Made by a program: the position numbers and the translations under genes. A model generated the notes under the pieces. That model was not told the origin of the DNA. It worked only from the letters and a program-made list of their open reading frames with translations, and ran no database searches. A stretch of 64,000 nucleotides of DNA from Halobacillus hunanensis (lineage in GTDB: Bacteria; Bacillota; Bacilli; Bacillales; Halobacillaceae): positions 992,001 to 1,056,000 of the forward strand of contig NZ_FVZB01000006.1 in assembly GCF_900166655.1 (NCBI RefSeq), given 5' to 3'. Shown one piece after another: positions 16,226 to 24,960 of the stretch (position 1 is its first letter; each line of letters begins with the position of its first letter).

Positions 16226-17668
16226 TTAAAGGATAGGAGATAACAGTCTTGCTATTGCTTCTTTAAATTTAACCCATGTTGAGCGATTCTTATATAATGT
16301 AAAGGTCAGTTCAGTTGAATCGGTAATATCCTCATGAAAACGGTCTGATAACACATGGGCAATCTTCGGATGATATAAAAAGGCATTCACTTCAAAATTT
16401 AAACGGAAACTGCGCACGTCGATGTTGGCGGTACCCACTGAAGCGATATTGCCGTCCACTACAAGGGTTTTCGCATGCAAGAAGCCTTTTTGATAAATAT
16501 AAACAGTAGCTCCAGCCTTTAGCAATTCACCAATGTTGGAATATGTGGCCCAATAAACAAAAGGATGATCTGGTTTATTAGGGATCATAATACGCACATC
16601 GACGCCTGATAAAACTGCAATTCTCATGGCATCCAGCAGACTATCGTCAGGAATGAAATAAGGTGTCTGGATATAGACATATTCTTTAGCAGACATAATC
16701 ATTTTAATATACCCATTCTTGATCTGTTCCCAGTCTGAATCTGGACCGCTTGAGACGATTTGGACCCCCACATCACCTTCACCATCCGCTTGAAAATAGC
16801 GTTCGTCGTAGAAAATGTCATCCCTTGAGGCATGGTTCCAGTCTAAAATAAATCGGGTCTGCATATTATTAACAGCCCCGCCTACCAGACGAACGTGAGT
16901 ATCGCGCCAGTATCCAAACCGTTTACTATACCCTAAATATTCATCACCTATATTAAACCCGCCGATATAACCAATTTTCCCATCGATAATAGCCAGCTTA
17001 CGGTGATTTCGATAATTTATTTTCATATTCAGTTTAGGAATCAGCGGCGGGAAGAAGGACTCCACCATCCCCCCTGCTTCCTCAATTTTTCTTATATATT
17101 TACGTCCTAATTTCCTTGAGCCCATGTCATCATACAACAGCTTCACTTCTACATTTTGTTCTGCTTTTCTAACGAGGACGTCAGCCAGCCGCTGCCCTAA
17201 CCGGTCATCACGGACAATGTAGTAAAGAAGATGGATGTGTTCCTGTGCTTGTTCAAGATCTTCAAGTAATGCATGAAATTTTTTCTGCCCATCGGTAAAA
17301 ATCTCAACCTCATTATTTTGGGTGAGCAATGCATCATTATTTTTCAATTGCATATAGATTAAATCTTCATATGGAACGATATCCTCATGATAGACTTTTA
17401 AGGTATGGTCCTTAATAGAACGAAGCTGGTCCTGGACCGCTGTCAGAAGTCCTAGACGACTCTTCTTATCCCACGTAAAGATTTCTTTTTTGCTTAATTT
17501 CCTCCCAAATACTAAATACAGAAAAAATCCTGCGATTGGAATAAAAAGGAGAACCATCAACCAAGCCCAAGTTGAGCTTGCATCCCGGCGTTCAAGGAAG
17601 ATAATAGCCAGTGCCAAAAGCACGTTCAATATGAGGATTACACTTAACACGTAAGGGAAAAAAATCAC
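16226..17668 (-). CDS. cls: Cardiolipin synthase
   Basis: A 480-residue membrane phospholipase-D-superfamily enzyme that joins two phosphatidylglycerol molecules into cardiolipin. Two N-terminal helices span about 4-25 and 34-54. Two HxK-x4-D motifs follow: HRKLAIIDGKIGYIGG in the middle and HAKTLVVDGNIASVGTANID near the C-terminus. The length is that of Bacillus ClsA/YwnE. The start is GTG at 17668 with AAGGTGG 7 nt upstream; an ATG nearby is out of frame. Cardiolipin content often rises under salt stress, which suits a halophilic host, but no regulatory site was identified. Confidence 0.92.
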   Translation of the reverse strand: MIFFPYVLSVILILNVLLALAIIFLERRDASSTWAWLMVLLFIPIAGFFLYLVFGRKLSKKEIFTWDKKSRLGLLTAVQDQLRSIKDHTLKVYHEDIVPYEDLIYMQLKNNDALLTQNNEVEIFTDGQKKFHALLEDLEQAQEHIHLLYYIVRDDRLGQRLADVLVRKAEQNVEVKLLYDDMGSRKLGRKYIRKIEEAGGMVESFFPPLIPKLNMKINYRNHRKLAIIDGKIGYIGGFNIGDEYLGYSKRFGYWRDTHVRLVGGAVNNMQTRFILDWNHASRDDIFYDERYFQADGEGDVGVQIVSSGPDSDWEQIKNGYIKMIMSAKEYVYIQTPYFIPDDSLLDAMRIAVLSGVDVRIMIPNKPDHPFVYWATYSNIGELLKAGATVYIYQKGFLHAKTLVVDGNIASVGTANIDVRSFRLNFEVNAFLYHPKIAHVLSDRFHEDITDSTELTFTLYKNRSTWVKFKEAIARLLSPIL

Positions 17669-17800
17669 CTCATCCCCACCTTCCTTTTAGTAACACTATT
17701 GAATATCAACTATAGCACATTTCAGTATATGACCTAAACAAGAAAAGCGGAAGGAACCTAACAAGAATTGACAATTTCTCCTCCCGACTCCACAAAATAA

Positions 17801-17828
17801 GAGGCCTAACTCATGACGAGTCAGCCTC
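17801..17828 (-). terminator. Terminator of niaR
   Basis: A stem GAGGCTGACTC/GAGTTAGGCCTC on the minus strand with one bulge and a short loop, then TTATTTTG. It begins 15 nt after the niaR stop. Confidence 0.65.
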
Positions 17829-17842
17829 TGTTGTAAGCCTAT

Positions 17843-18379
17843 TCATTTTCCTAATAAAATCCCCTTCTCAGCAAGTTCCTGTTCTGCTTCATCTAACGTT
17901 TCGATATGGTCTGCTGAGATGGTATGTGTATGAATTCCATCCGTCAACTCAAGTAAAAACGCTGCATTCGTTGAACTGACCTGCTCTATAAAACGTTGAA
18001 CATCACGGCGATTTGAAATGTTTAATCGAGCCGTTAGATCACCATAAACCGGATGCTCTACGACTACATCCTCTATCTTCACCCCGTGATCAACCATGAT
18101 TGTCAATTCTTCTTCGGTTTGGTCAGCAGAGTGACAACAGACAATTGTTCGCTTATACGCGGGAGCTGAATCCATCTTTGTTAAATAAACATACCCTTGA
18201 CTAGTAGCTACAATGGGCTCACCACTAGCTTTTAACAGAGAAACATCTCCCACAATCACCTGCCTCGTCACGTTCATTTCCTTGGCAATGGAACTTCCTG
18301 TAAGAGGTTCATCCTGTTCCTTTAATAAAGTTAATATATGATCTCTGCGTTCATTTGCTTTCAGCTTAGATTCACTCAT
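17843..18379 (-). CDS. niaR: NAD-biosynthesis repressor NiaR (HTH_11 plus 3H domain)
   Basis: A 178-residue repressor. The N-terminal winged helix (RRDHILTLLKEQDEPLTGSS...VTRQVIVGDVSLLKASG) is followed by the 3H domain, with the conserved histidines seen in CCHSADQTEEEL, MVDHG, VEHPVYGDL and DGIHTHTI. The 3H domain binds niacin with a metal, and the protein then represses nadABC-type and niacin-transport genes. Starts at 18379 with GAGGGAG about 9 nt before the ATG; the longer frame lacks an SD. No nad genes are nearby, so it acts in trans. Orphan position next to the sortase pair seems incidental. Confidence 0.9.
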   Translation of the reverse strand: MSESKLKANERRDHILTLLKEQDEPLTGSSIAKEMNVTRQVIVGDVSLLKASGEPIVATSQGYVYLTKMDSAPAYKRTIVCCHSADQTEEELTIMVDHGVKIEDVVVEHPVYGDLTARLNISNRRDVQRFIEQVSSTNAAFLLELTDGIHTHTISADHIETLDEAEQELAEKGILLGK

Positions 18380-18450
18380 GTTAACGACTCCCTCGTACAT
18401 ATATCTTATCTCCATTTTAGCACAATTACCCATATGGAGAGAGGGGAATC

Positions 18451-19098
18451 TTACTCTGCTCTATGATTACTCACATAATGAATGACATATAAACCAGCCC
18501 CCATCAAGACCATGACCAAACCAAGCAGAAGGATATTATATAGCGGCGTGGCTGTATCCGGAAGTCCGATTCCAGAAAAACCAATCGGCGGCTGGCTCGT
18601 CCTCTTCGGATTTTGTGCCCCTGCAATGCTATCAGCTCCGTCTGCGGTAAATCTAATCTCAAACCTTCCTGCGAGTCCTTGATAGTCATTTCCTAACTCA
18701 AAAGGCATCTCTACTTTAAGAGTCAATTGGTCCTCCTCGGAAACCTTCAAGTATCTTTTATCCAGTTCAGATAATTCCATTACTGAGCCAGCATATACTT
18801 GCTTACCAGTTTGATCCGTAACCTGTAATCGTAGTGCTCGGAGTAATTTTTCCGATCCTCCTGTAAATTCAGATACTGTGCTATAGGTAAAGTCCCTAGT
18901 CCCTAAATTCGAGATCTCCACTTCTCTCGTCATCGTATCTCCCGGCTTCAGATTACTCACCTTAAACAAAATGGTTTCTGGAGATGTTCCGATATTTATT
19001 TCTTTTTCTTCTTCAGCAGCTTGCACGCCATCAGAAAAAACAAGCAGACCTATAACCGATAAACAAACAGCACAGACAAGCCTCCAGGATTTTACCAT
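18451..19098 (-). CDS. Secreted beta-sandwich protein with LPDTA wall-sorting signal
   Basis: A 215-residue precursor. The signal peptide has a hydrophobic core at 7-22 and a likely cut after VQA27. The mature part (about 34-155) reads as a TasA/camelysin-like beta-sandwich: FKVSNLKPGDTMTREVEISN followed by alternating beta segments; this resemblance is by eye. The C-terminus is a sorting signal: LPDTA at 179-183, a hydrophobic helix at 187-208, and a short polar tail NHRAE. LPxTA motifs are typical targets of class D sortases, and a class D sortase is encoded divergently 230 bp away. The SD (AAGGAGG) lies 13 nt upstream, a long spacing. Probable role: a surface or matrix component. Confidence 0.8.
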   Translation of the reverse strand: MVKSWRLVCAVCLSVIGLLVFSDGVQAAEEEKEINIGTSPETILFKVSNLKPGDTMTREVEISNLGTRDFTYSTVSEFTGGSEKLLRALRLQVTDQTGKQVYAGSVMELSELDKRYLKVSEEDQLTLKVEMPFELGNDYQGLAGRFEIRFTADGADSIAGAQNPKRTSQPPIGFSGIGLPDTATPLYNILLLGLVMVLMGAGLYVIHYVSNHRAE

Positions 19099-19328
19099 TT
19101 GCTATTCATACCCTCCTTGCTTCTGTCTTGTCGTTCGTAATAAAGAACTTTAGATTATTATATAAGGTATTAACAAAATATAAAACAGTCAAAAAATAGC
19201 TTTTATTCGTTTTAAAGAACAACATTCTTCTATTTCCTATGTATATCATCGTTTCACACTAAATTACACAACTTTTATTAAAAGTCTTTGTTCTCTATAA
19301 TGAAACAAATGAGAAGGGGGAAGGATTT

Positions 19329-19964
19329 ATGTTTAAAAAACTAGCCTTACTTTTATTGCTGGCTGGACTTTCTATAATCATTTATGCCGGTAACTCCCTG
19401 TATCAATCATCACTGCTGCAGTCCAACGCACTTGAAGAAGCCCAGATGCTCGTTAATCAGAACTCCAATGCCGCAGCCAGCTCCTCATCAGTAAAAGGAC
19501 AATCCGATGCTTCTTCACCTTCTATTCAGAACAAAAGCCTAGATCAACAGCAAACCGAGCGCTTTCCGTCCAATCAATCAATTGGTGTTTTGAAAATACC
19601 TGCCTTAAAGGCGGTCCTCCCCATCATTTCTGGAGCTGATGAGACTTCCCTTGAAAAAGGAGTAGGCCACGTCTCGTCTACCAGTCTCCCTGGCCACAAT
19701 GACCAAATTGTGCTCTCAGGTCATCGGGACACTGTTTTTCGCCGCTTTGGTCAACTCGAAGCTGGTGATGACTTTATTATCAAAATCGCGGATGGAACGT
19801 ACACCTATCAAATGAGTCATTCAAAGATTGTCAATGCTGAAGACCGAACAGTAATTCACTCCACCTACCCAGAAGAAATCTTAGTCCTCACAACCTGCTA
19901 TCCATTCAGCTTCATCGGAAACGCTCCCAAACGCTATATCATATACGCACAAAAAAGTGTCTAA
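19329..19964 (+). CDS. srtD: Class D sortase
   Basis: A 211-residue membrane-bound transpeptidase: one N-terminal helix (4-22), a Ser/Gln-rich linker of about 50 residues, and a sortase domain (84-211). The catalytic residues are H132 (LSGHRDT), C190 (LTTCYPF) and R202 (APKRYII), in the spacing expected for class D. It would cut LPxTA-type signals and link the protein to peptidoglycan. The only sorting substrate in the window is the divergent neighbour, whose LPDTA signal fits. A TATAAT at 19296 and a GAAGGGGGAAGG site precede the ATG. The gene is monocistronic and ends at a long palindrome. Confidence 0.9.
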   Translation: MFKKLALLLLLAGLSIIIYAGNSLYQSSLLQSNALEEAQMLVNQNSNAAASSSSVKGQSDASSPSIQNKSLDQQQTERFPSNQSIGVLKIPALKAVLPIISGADETSLEKGVGHVSSTSLPGHNDQIVLSGHRDTVFRRFGQLEAGDDFIIKIADGTYTYQMSHSKIVNAEDRTVIHSTYPEEILVLTTCYPFSFIGNAPKRYIIYAQKSV

Positions 19965-19968
19965 ATAA

Positions 19969-20005
19969 CACCTCAGGTCATCCAAAATTTGGATGACCTG
20001 AGGTG
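19969..20005. repeat. Dispersed palindrome, copy 1 (possible terminator)
   Basis: Perfect 18-bp arms CACCTCAGGTCATCCAAA and its complement around one base. The core CACCTCAGGTCATCCA is identical to the palindrome at 47773-47819. It lies between the convergent sortase and sucrose hydrolase genes and could end transcription of both, but T runs are weak. Confidence 0.7.
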
Positions 20006-20028
20006 GAAATTATACCCATATTAGCCTG

Positions 20029-21492
20029 TCAAGAATACGTATATCCGTTTAGCTTCCATTGTTCTATGGAGAATGTGCTAGCACCTAATGAGGTGAAGAG
20101 GACAGCATCATTCCCTTCCTGAGGAAAGATTCTTGATGTGAATACTTCTTCTCCTCCATTGATAAAAATCTCAAGTGTGGAATGGTCAATGAATAGCCGA
20201 AGCTGATTTAATTCACCGTTAAGTTTAACCCGTCTAAATTCTGTTTTACTTTTATCCTCCAGGTGAGGTCGTGATAATGTTAGAATTCCATCTTTTTTCT
20301 GGTAGCTGAAAGCCGCATAATGAAACAGTTCCAGAGCGAACTGCTCTTCAATATTTTCAAATTCGAGTTGAATTTCTACCGAATTTCCTCCAACACCACG
20401 CACACCTTTCTGGTCATTTTCAATGGTAATATCAGAATGCAGCAAAACGGATTCCCGCATTTCCTTAAGCTCTTCCAATGGCTTCTGGACCAGCTGGTTT
20501 CCATTCCATTGCAGTTCCCGGGGAATGGTTAAACAATGAACCCAGTGGTGGTCAAGCGTAGGATGTGCTTCTTCGTATTGTTCAGGAACGCCCATCCATC
20601 CAAAGAGAATTCGCCGCCCCTTCTCATCAATAGTTGTTTGAGGCGCATAAAATTCGAAGCCGCGATCCAGTTCCTTAAACTCAGCATGTTTAAAATCGCC
20701 ACGTTCGTAATCCATCGTCCCTGTAAAATAACCACTCTGATAACGATTATTATATTCCATCCCAGCAGCTTGCAAGCCTTGTGGAGAAACCATCAACACC
20801 TCTTGACCATCTAACACAAAAAAGTCCGGGCATTCCCACATGTAGCCAAAATCCCCAAGCTTATGTTGATAGGAACCAGTAATATTTCCAACCAACTGCC
20901 AATTTGTTAAATCTTCTGATCTAAACAGGACTGCCTTACCCTGACTGTCCTTATTTTGTGCACCAACCACCATGTACCAGATGCCCTCTTTTTTCCATAC
21001 TTTCGGATCCCGGAAATTAGCCGTATATCCTTCGGGAAGATGGATGACAGGCCCCTTTTTATCAAAATGAATGCCCTCTTCTGATACAGCCATACATTGA
21101 TACGATTCTCCTTTGCCCTGTTCATTCACTACATTTCCCGTATAAAAGAGATACAATCTATCCTCATGAACCACTGCACTGCCGGAATAACAGCCATCTT
21201 TATCAAACCAATCAGAAGGTGCCAGTGCCAGTGGCTGTTGCTTCCAATTCACAAAGTCCTTTGATGTATAATGCCCCCAGAACTTCTCCCCGTGTCCTGT
21301 ATGAAAGGGCATCCATTGATAAAACAAATGAAAAACACCGTCCCATTGAACCAAACCGTTTGGGTCGTTTAGCAAGCCTACTGGCGGCATATGGTGATAA
21401 GTTAGCCTGTAGTGGTCCTGATTGACCCGTTCCTCCTTCTCCTCGATAGCCTCTGCAGCTTTATTTCGTAATTCTCTATCTTTAGCGTTCAT
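20029..21492 (-). CDS. Sucrose-6-phosphate hydrolase (GH32)
   Basis: A 487-residue cytoplasmic glycoside hydrolase family 32 enzyme that splits sucrose-6-phosphate into glucose-6-phosphate and fructose. Active-site blocks: LNDPNG (nucleophile Asp, about 41-46), FRDPKVW (transition-state Asp), and MWECPDFF (acid/base Glu). The C-terminal beta-sandwich includes DHSTLEIFINGGEEVFTSR. The SD GGAGG lies 7 nt before the ATG. No sucrose permease IIBC or LacI regulator is adjacent, but a lone EIIA gene lies 160 bp upstream on the same strand. The palindrome CTGCATTTGCAG at 21549-21560, in front of the gene, is a possible operator. Confidence 0.93.
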   Translation of the reverse strand: MNAKDRELRNKAAEAIEEKEERVNQDHYRLTYHHMPPVGLLNDPNGLVQWDGVFHLFYQWMPFHTGHGEKFWGHYTSKDFVNWKQQPLALAPSDWFDKDGCYSGSAVVHEDRLYLFYTGNVVNEQGKGESYQCMAVSEEGIHFDKKGPVIHLPEGYTANFRDPKVWKKEGIWYMVVGAQNKDSQGKAVLFRSEDLTNWQLVGNITGSYQHKLGDFGYMWECPDFFVLDGQEVLMVSPQGLQAAGMEYNNRYQSGYFTGTMDYERGDFKHAEFKELDRGFEFYAPQTTIDEKGRRILFGWMGVPEQYEEAHPTLDHHWVHCLTIPRELQWNGNQLVQKPLEELKEMRESVLLHSDITIENDQKGVRGVGGNSVEIQLEFENIEEQFALELFHYAAFSYQKKDGILTLSRPHLEDKSKTEFRRVKLNGELNQLRLFIDHSTLEIFINGGEEVFTSRIFPQEGNDAVLFTSLGASTFSIEQWKLNGYTYS

Positions 21493-21654
21493 GTTAATCC
21501 TCCAAGCCTTCTAAGTATTTGGGGTGATCAAATCCGTCCTACGCTTATCTGCATTTGCAGGTTATATTATTTTACTCATTATGACAAGCTTATCAGGATC
21601 CGCGGAGAACAGAAAGAAGCCTAGGGTCTCCCCTAGACTGTCTTCATCACTCAT

Positions 21655-22152
21655 TTACTTTGTTTTCACTGTCATGATGCCTGTTTCTCCAGCAGTTGCT
21701 GTTTCATGATACGACGGTTCAAAGTGTTCGACCACTTCATCAAAATTAGTAATCATAATCGGCGTTGTTGTACTTTTAGCTTTCTCACTAACAAGATCCA
21801 TATCAAACGTGATTAAGGGGTCTCCCGGCTGGACATGATCGCCAGCGCTGACATGACCTTCAAAACCTTCCCCTTCCATCGAGACTGTTTCAAGCCCAAT
21901 ATGAACGAGCACTTCTACGCCTGACTTCGTTTTAATGCCCACCGCGTGTTTCGTTGGAAAGACTTGAACCACTTCTCCGGCTATAGGGCTGACTACTTTT
22001 CCATCTGTCGGTTCAACAGCTACACCGTCACCCATCATTCGCTGACTGAACACCGGGTCTGGTACATCATCCAAGGAAACCACCTTTCCTGTTAAGGGAG
22101 CTACAAATTGCTCTTCTATCCTTTTATTTCCACCAAATAGTTTTTTGAACAT
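21655..22152 (-). CDS. Stand-alone PTS EIIA, glucose/sucrose type
   Basis: A 165-residue soluble phosphocarrier of the EIIA-Glc fold. The sequence contains PLTGKVVSLDDVPDPVFSQ near the start, DGVAVEPTDGKVVSP, and the phospho-histidine motif VLVHIGLETV (about residues 87-96). It takes phosphate from HPr and passes it to an EIIBC permease for glucose-, sucrose- or trehalose-type sugars. In this position it probably completes a sucrose EIIBC encoded elsewhere. AAAGG about 10 nt upstream is a weak SD. A short hairpin, CTAGGG/CCCTAG at 21621-21636, follows the stop and may be a partial terminator before the hydrolase gene. Confidence 0.9.
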   Translation of the reverse strand: MFKKLFGGNKRIEEQFVAPLTGKVVSLDDVPDPVFSQRMMGDGVAVEPTDGKVVSPIAGEVVQVFPTKHAVGIKTKSGVEVLVHIGLETVSMEGEGFEGHVSAGDHVQPGDPLITFDMDLVSEKAKSTTTPIMITNFDEVVEHFEPSYHETATAGETGIMTVKTK

Positions 22153-22312
22153 ATCATCAAAACCTTTCTATAGATAAAAAAAAGCTATCTATACTTTTCC
22201 CTTGATTGTGATCTGTAAACGTGAACTTAAACATAGAGACCCACCAGAGCTTTTACATGAAAAAGAAAGGATAGGGCAAACTGATACAAAACAGCCATCA
22301 AGGAGGATCTAC

Positions 22313-23893
22313 ATGAATTGGACAAAACCTGAACCCATGTGGAGAGAAGATACAAAGCTTCCCACATTTGAACCACTAAAGCAATCCACTTCCACGCCAA
22401 TTACTATTGTTGGGGGCGGGATCACTGGAATTACAACAGCCTACATGCTTGCTAAGGAAGGAAAAAAAGTTACCTTGCTGGAAGCTGACGAGCTGTGCAA
22501 CGGGACAACCGGTCATACTACTGCAAAAGTAACCGCCCAACATGGGCTTATCTATCACGAACTCATCGAGCACTTCGGTGATGAAGGTGCCGCACTTTAT
22601 TATCAAGCCCAGGAAGACGCGATCGCATGGATTGAAAAACATATTAACGACCATTCCATAAAGTGTGATTGGACACGTGAAGACGCCTATATTTTCGCTA
22701 CCACAGAAAAAGGTGCAAAAAAAATCGAAAAAGAAAAGAAGGCCTATGAGCGCCTTGATATAGCGGGTGAACATTTGGAAGATCTTCCTTTTGATACGGA
22801 GACATCAGGAGTTCTGAGCATGCGTAATCAGGCTAAATTTCATCCTTTGCATTATTTATCTCATTTAGTGGATGAGATTGTGGCGATGGGCGGCAAGATT
22901 TATGAACATACGAAAGCAATCAGTGTAAAAGAAGGAGAGAATATTGAGATCGAAACGGGAAATGGTGCGACGGTAACCAGCGAACACCTTATCTCTTGTT
23001 CCCATTTTCCCTTTAATGATAAAAAAGGAATGTACTTTAGCAGAATGTATGCAGAGCGCTCTTATGTGATCGCTATCGAACCTGAAAAGGAATGGGAAAA
23101 TGGCATGTACTTATCCATTGATGAACCTAAACGTTCAATACGTTCTGCAACATTCGATGACAAAAACATTTTGCTGATCGGTGGTGAAAGTCATCGTACT
23201 GGAGAGGGAGCTGACATGTCTTCACACTATAAAGCCCTTGAAGAGTATGCGGCCCGCACATTTGGGATCAAGAACAAATTATTCCAATGGTCTGCACAGG
23301 ACTTAATTACATTAGATAAAGTCCCATACATTGGACCCGTTACGATGAATGATAATCGGGTTTTCCTAGCCACAGGCTTTAGAAAATGGGGGATGACGAA
23401 CAGTACGGTGGCAGGAAGATTGATTACCGATTACATTATGGAAAGTGAATCGGAGTATCATTCTGTCTTTACACCTTCTCGGTTCAAAGGTGATCCAAGC
23501 CTAAAACGATTTCTATCCAACAACTTAAATGTCGCCGCTCATTTAGTTGAGGGTAAGGTTGAATTAGTGGATAAGGAACCACGGGATTTGAAGAAAGGCG
23601 AAGGCGCTGTTATCCAGTTTGAAGGCAAACGAGCAGGAGCCTTTAAAGATGAGGAAGGGGAGCTGCATCTATTGGATACGACCTGTACTCATCTGGGCTG
23701 TGAAGTAGAGTGGAACAGTGGTGAACACACATGGGATTGTCCTTGTCACGGATCTCGTTTCTCTTATGATGGCGCGGTCATGGAAGGCCCGGCTAAGCAT
23801 CCCCTGGAAAAACTGTCCCTTGAAAACACTAGAGAAACCTATATTATCCCTGATGATCCAGAAGCATTCGAAGAATCAACTGATCATCATTAG
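22313..23893 (+). CDS. FAD-dependent oxidoreductase with C-terminal Rieske domain (YhfW-like)
   Basis: A 526-residue protein. The N-terminal DAO-type FAD domain has the dinucleotide motif IVGGGITGITTAYMLA and HTTAKVTAQHG. The C-terminal Rieske [2Fe-2S] domain carries C-x-H-x16-C-x2-H (CTHLGCEVEW ... WDCPCHGSRF, about 458-480). This two-domain layout matches YhfW of Bacillus, whose substrate is not known. The AAGGAGG site 6 nt before the ATG at 22313 fixes the start; the longer frame to 22202 has none. It is a single-gene unit with a strong terminator. No membrane segment, so a cytoplasmic redox enzyme is expected. Confidence 0.9.
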   Translation: MNWTKPEPMWREDTKLPTFEPLKQSTSTPITIVGGGITGITTAYMLAKEGKKVTLLEADELCNGTTGHTTAKVTAQHGLIYHELIEHFGDEGAALYYQAQEDAIAWIEKHINDHSIKCDWTREDAYIFATTEKGAKKIEKEKKAYERLDIAGEHLEDLPFDTETSGVLSMRNQAKFHPLHYLSHLVDEIVAMGGKIYEHTKAISVKEGENIEIETGNGATVTSEHLISCSHFPFNDKKGMYFSRMYAERSYVIAIEPEKEWENGMYLSIDEPKRSIRSATFDDKNILLIGGESHRTGEGADMSSHYKALEEYAARTFGIKNKLFQWSAQDLITLDKVPYIGPVTMNDNRVFLATGFRKWGMTNSTVAGRLITDYIMESESEYHSVFTPSRFKGDPSLKRFLSNNLNVAAHLVEGKVELVDKEPRDLKKGEGAVIQFEGKRAGAFKDEEGELHLLDTTCTHLGCEVEWNSGEHTWDCPCHGSRFSYDGAVMEGPAKHPLEKLSLENTRETYIIPDDPEAFEESTDHH

Positions 23894-23918
23894 AAAGAGC
23901 GCTTAGCAGGCGCTCTTT
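23894..23918 (+). terminator. Terminator of the YhfW-like gene
   Basis: A stem AAAGAGCGC/GCGCTCTTT, 7-nt loop and a T run on the plus strand directly after the stop. Confidence 0.85.
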
Positions 23919-24006
23919 TTTGTGGAAACCTTTTTCTTTCCAATTATTATAAAATTAGCTTAAAATGACGTCATAACATATTGTTAACCATGAAAGGATT
24001 ATGCTT

Positions 24007-24903
24007 ATGGCAGATGATAATAAACTGGGCATTCTTTACACGGCAGGCGCTTATATTCTTTGGGGGTTCCTTCCAATCTATTGGAAACTACTTCAGCAGC
24101 TCCCCGCGTTTGAAATTTTGGCCAACCGAATCGTCTGGTCTTTTGTGTTTATGATTGCTGTCGTCATCACTCTTAATAAGTGGAAACCGCTTATTGCTGA
24201 ATCGAGACGAGTTTGGGCGAATAAACGGAGTCTGATTGGGATAACACTCGCTTCATTCACCATTAGCCTCAACTGGCTTACCTACATATGGGCCGTCAAC
24301 AATAACCACGTCGTGGAGGCAAGCCTTGGCTATTATATCAATCCCTTAGTCAGCATTCTTTTGGGCATGATCGTACTGAAAGAGTCTTTTTCTAAACCGC
24401 AGTGGATCGCATTTATTTTAGCGGCAAGCGGTGTGCTCTACATGACTGTCCATTTTGGTTCAGTGCCATGGGTGGCCTTGTTACTCGCCTTAAGCTTCGG
24501 TTCTTATGGTTTGCTTAAAAAGCTCGTTCCGTTAAATGCTATGTTCGGACTAACCATAGAAACACTGATCGTCACTCCGATTGCGTTGATGTATCTTATG
24601 AATAGTCAAGGTTCTCCCCCTGACATTGAGTTGTTGTCTATAACGTCACTGCTTATTTTAGGATCGGGGATCGCAACCGCCATTCCGTTATTGCTATTTG
24701 CTGCAGGGGCTAAGCGGATCCCTTTGTCTATGGTTGGCTTTTTGCAATATTTTGCCCCAACTATCATGCTGTTTCTCGGCGTTTTTCTTTATAATGAACC
24801 TTTTACGAGTGTTCATGTTGTATCCTTTACGTTAATCTGGGCGGGTCTTGCGGTCTACACGGTTTCCAGGATGAAACGGCTTCGAAAATATGAAGCGGCT
24901 TGA
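24007..24903 (+). CDS. rarD: EamA-family transporter RarD
   Basis: A 298-residue membrane protein with 10 hydrophobic segments and two EamA repeats. The RarD-type opening (GILYTAGAYILWGFLPIYWK) and the WLTYIWAVNNNHVVEASLGYY loop are characteristic of the RarD subgroup. The transported molecule is not established for the family (chloramphenicol sensitivity in Pseudomonas is the historical label). I start at 24007 because AAAGGA lies 8 nt upstream; the ATG at 24001 is too close to it. Single gene, followed by a hairpin. Confidence 0.9.
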   Translation: MADDNKLGILYTAGAYILWGFLPIYWKLLQQLPAFEILANRIVWSFVFMIAVVITLNKWKPLIAESRRVWANKRSLIGITLASFTISLNWLTYIWAVNNNHVVEASLGYYINPLVSILLGMIVLKESFSKPQWIAFILAASGVLYMTVHFGSVPWVALLLALSFGSYGLLKKLVPLNAMFGLTIETLIVTPIALMYLMNSQGSPPDIELLSITSLLILGSGIATAIPLLLFAAGAKRIPLSMVGFLQYFAPTIMLFLGVFLYNEPFTSVHVVSFTLIWAGLAVYTVSRMKRLRKYEAA

Positions 24904-24911
24904 TTAATTAT

Positions 24912-24939
24912 CAGCCCTGGCAATAGTCAGCCGGGGCTG
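24912..24939. terminator. Hairpin after rarD
   Basis: A stem CAGCCCTGGC/GCCGGGGCTG with one T-G pair and an 8-nt loop, followed by TGTTACG. It lies between convergent genes. T runs are weak. A second small hairpin (GTTCA/TGAAC) sits at about 24946-24959. Confidence 0.5.
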
Positions 24940-24960
24940 TTACGCGTTCATTTTTGAACG

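Noticed and set aside
21541-21654. Firm sucrose operator and terminator in front of the hydrolase gene
   Set aside because: The palindrome CTGCATTTGCAG and the short CTAGGG/CCCTAG hairpin are suggestive only; no LacI-type regulator is nearby and T runs are weak.
22202-22312. Longer start of the YhfW-like gene
   Set aside because: AAGGAGG is placed for the ATG at 22313 and the extra 37 residues do not look like part of an FAD domain.
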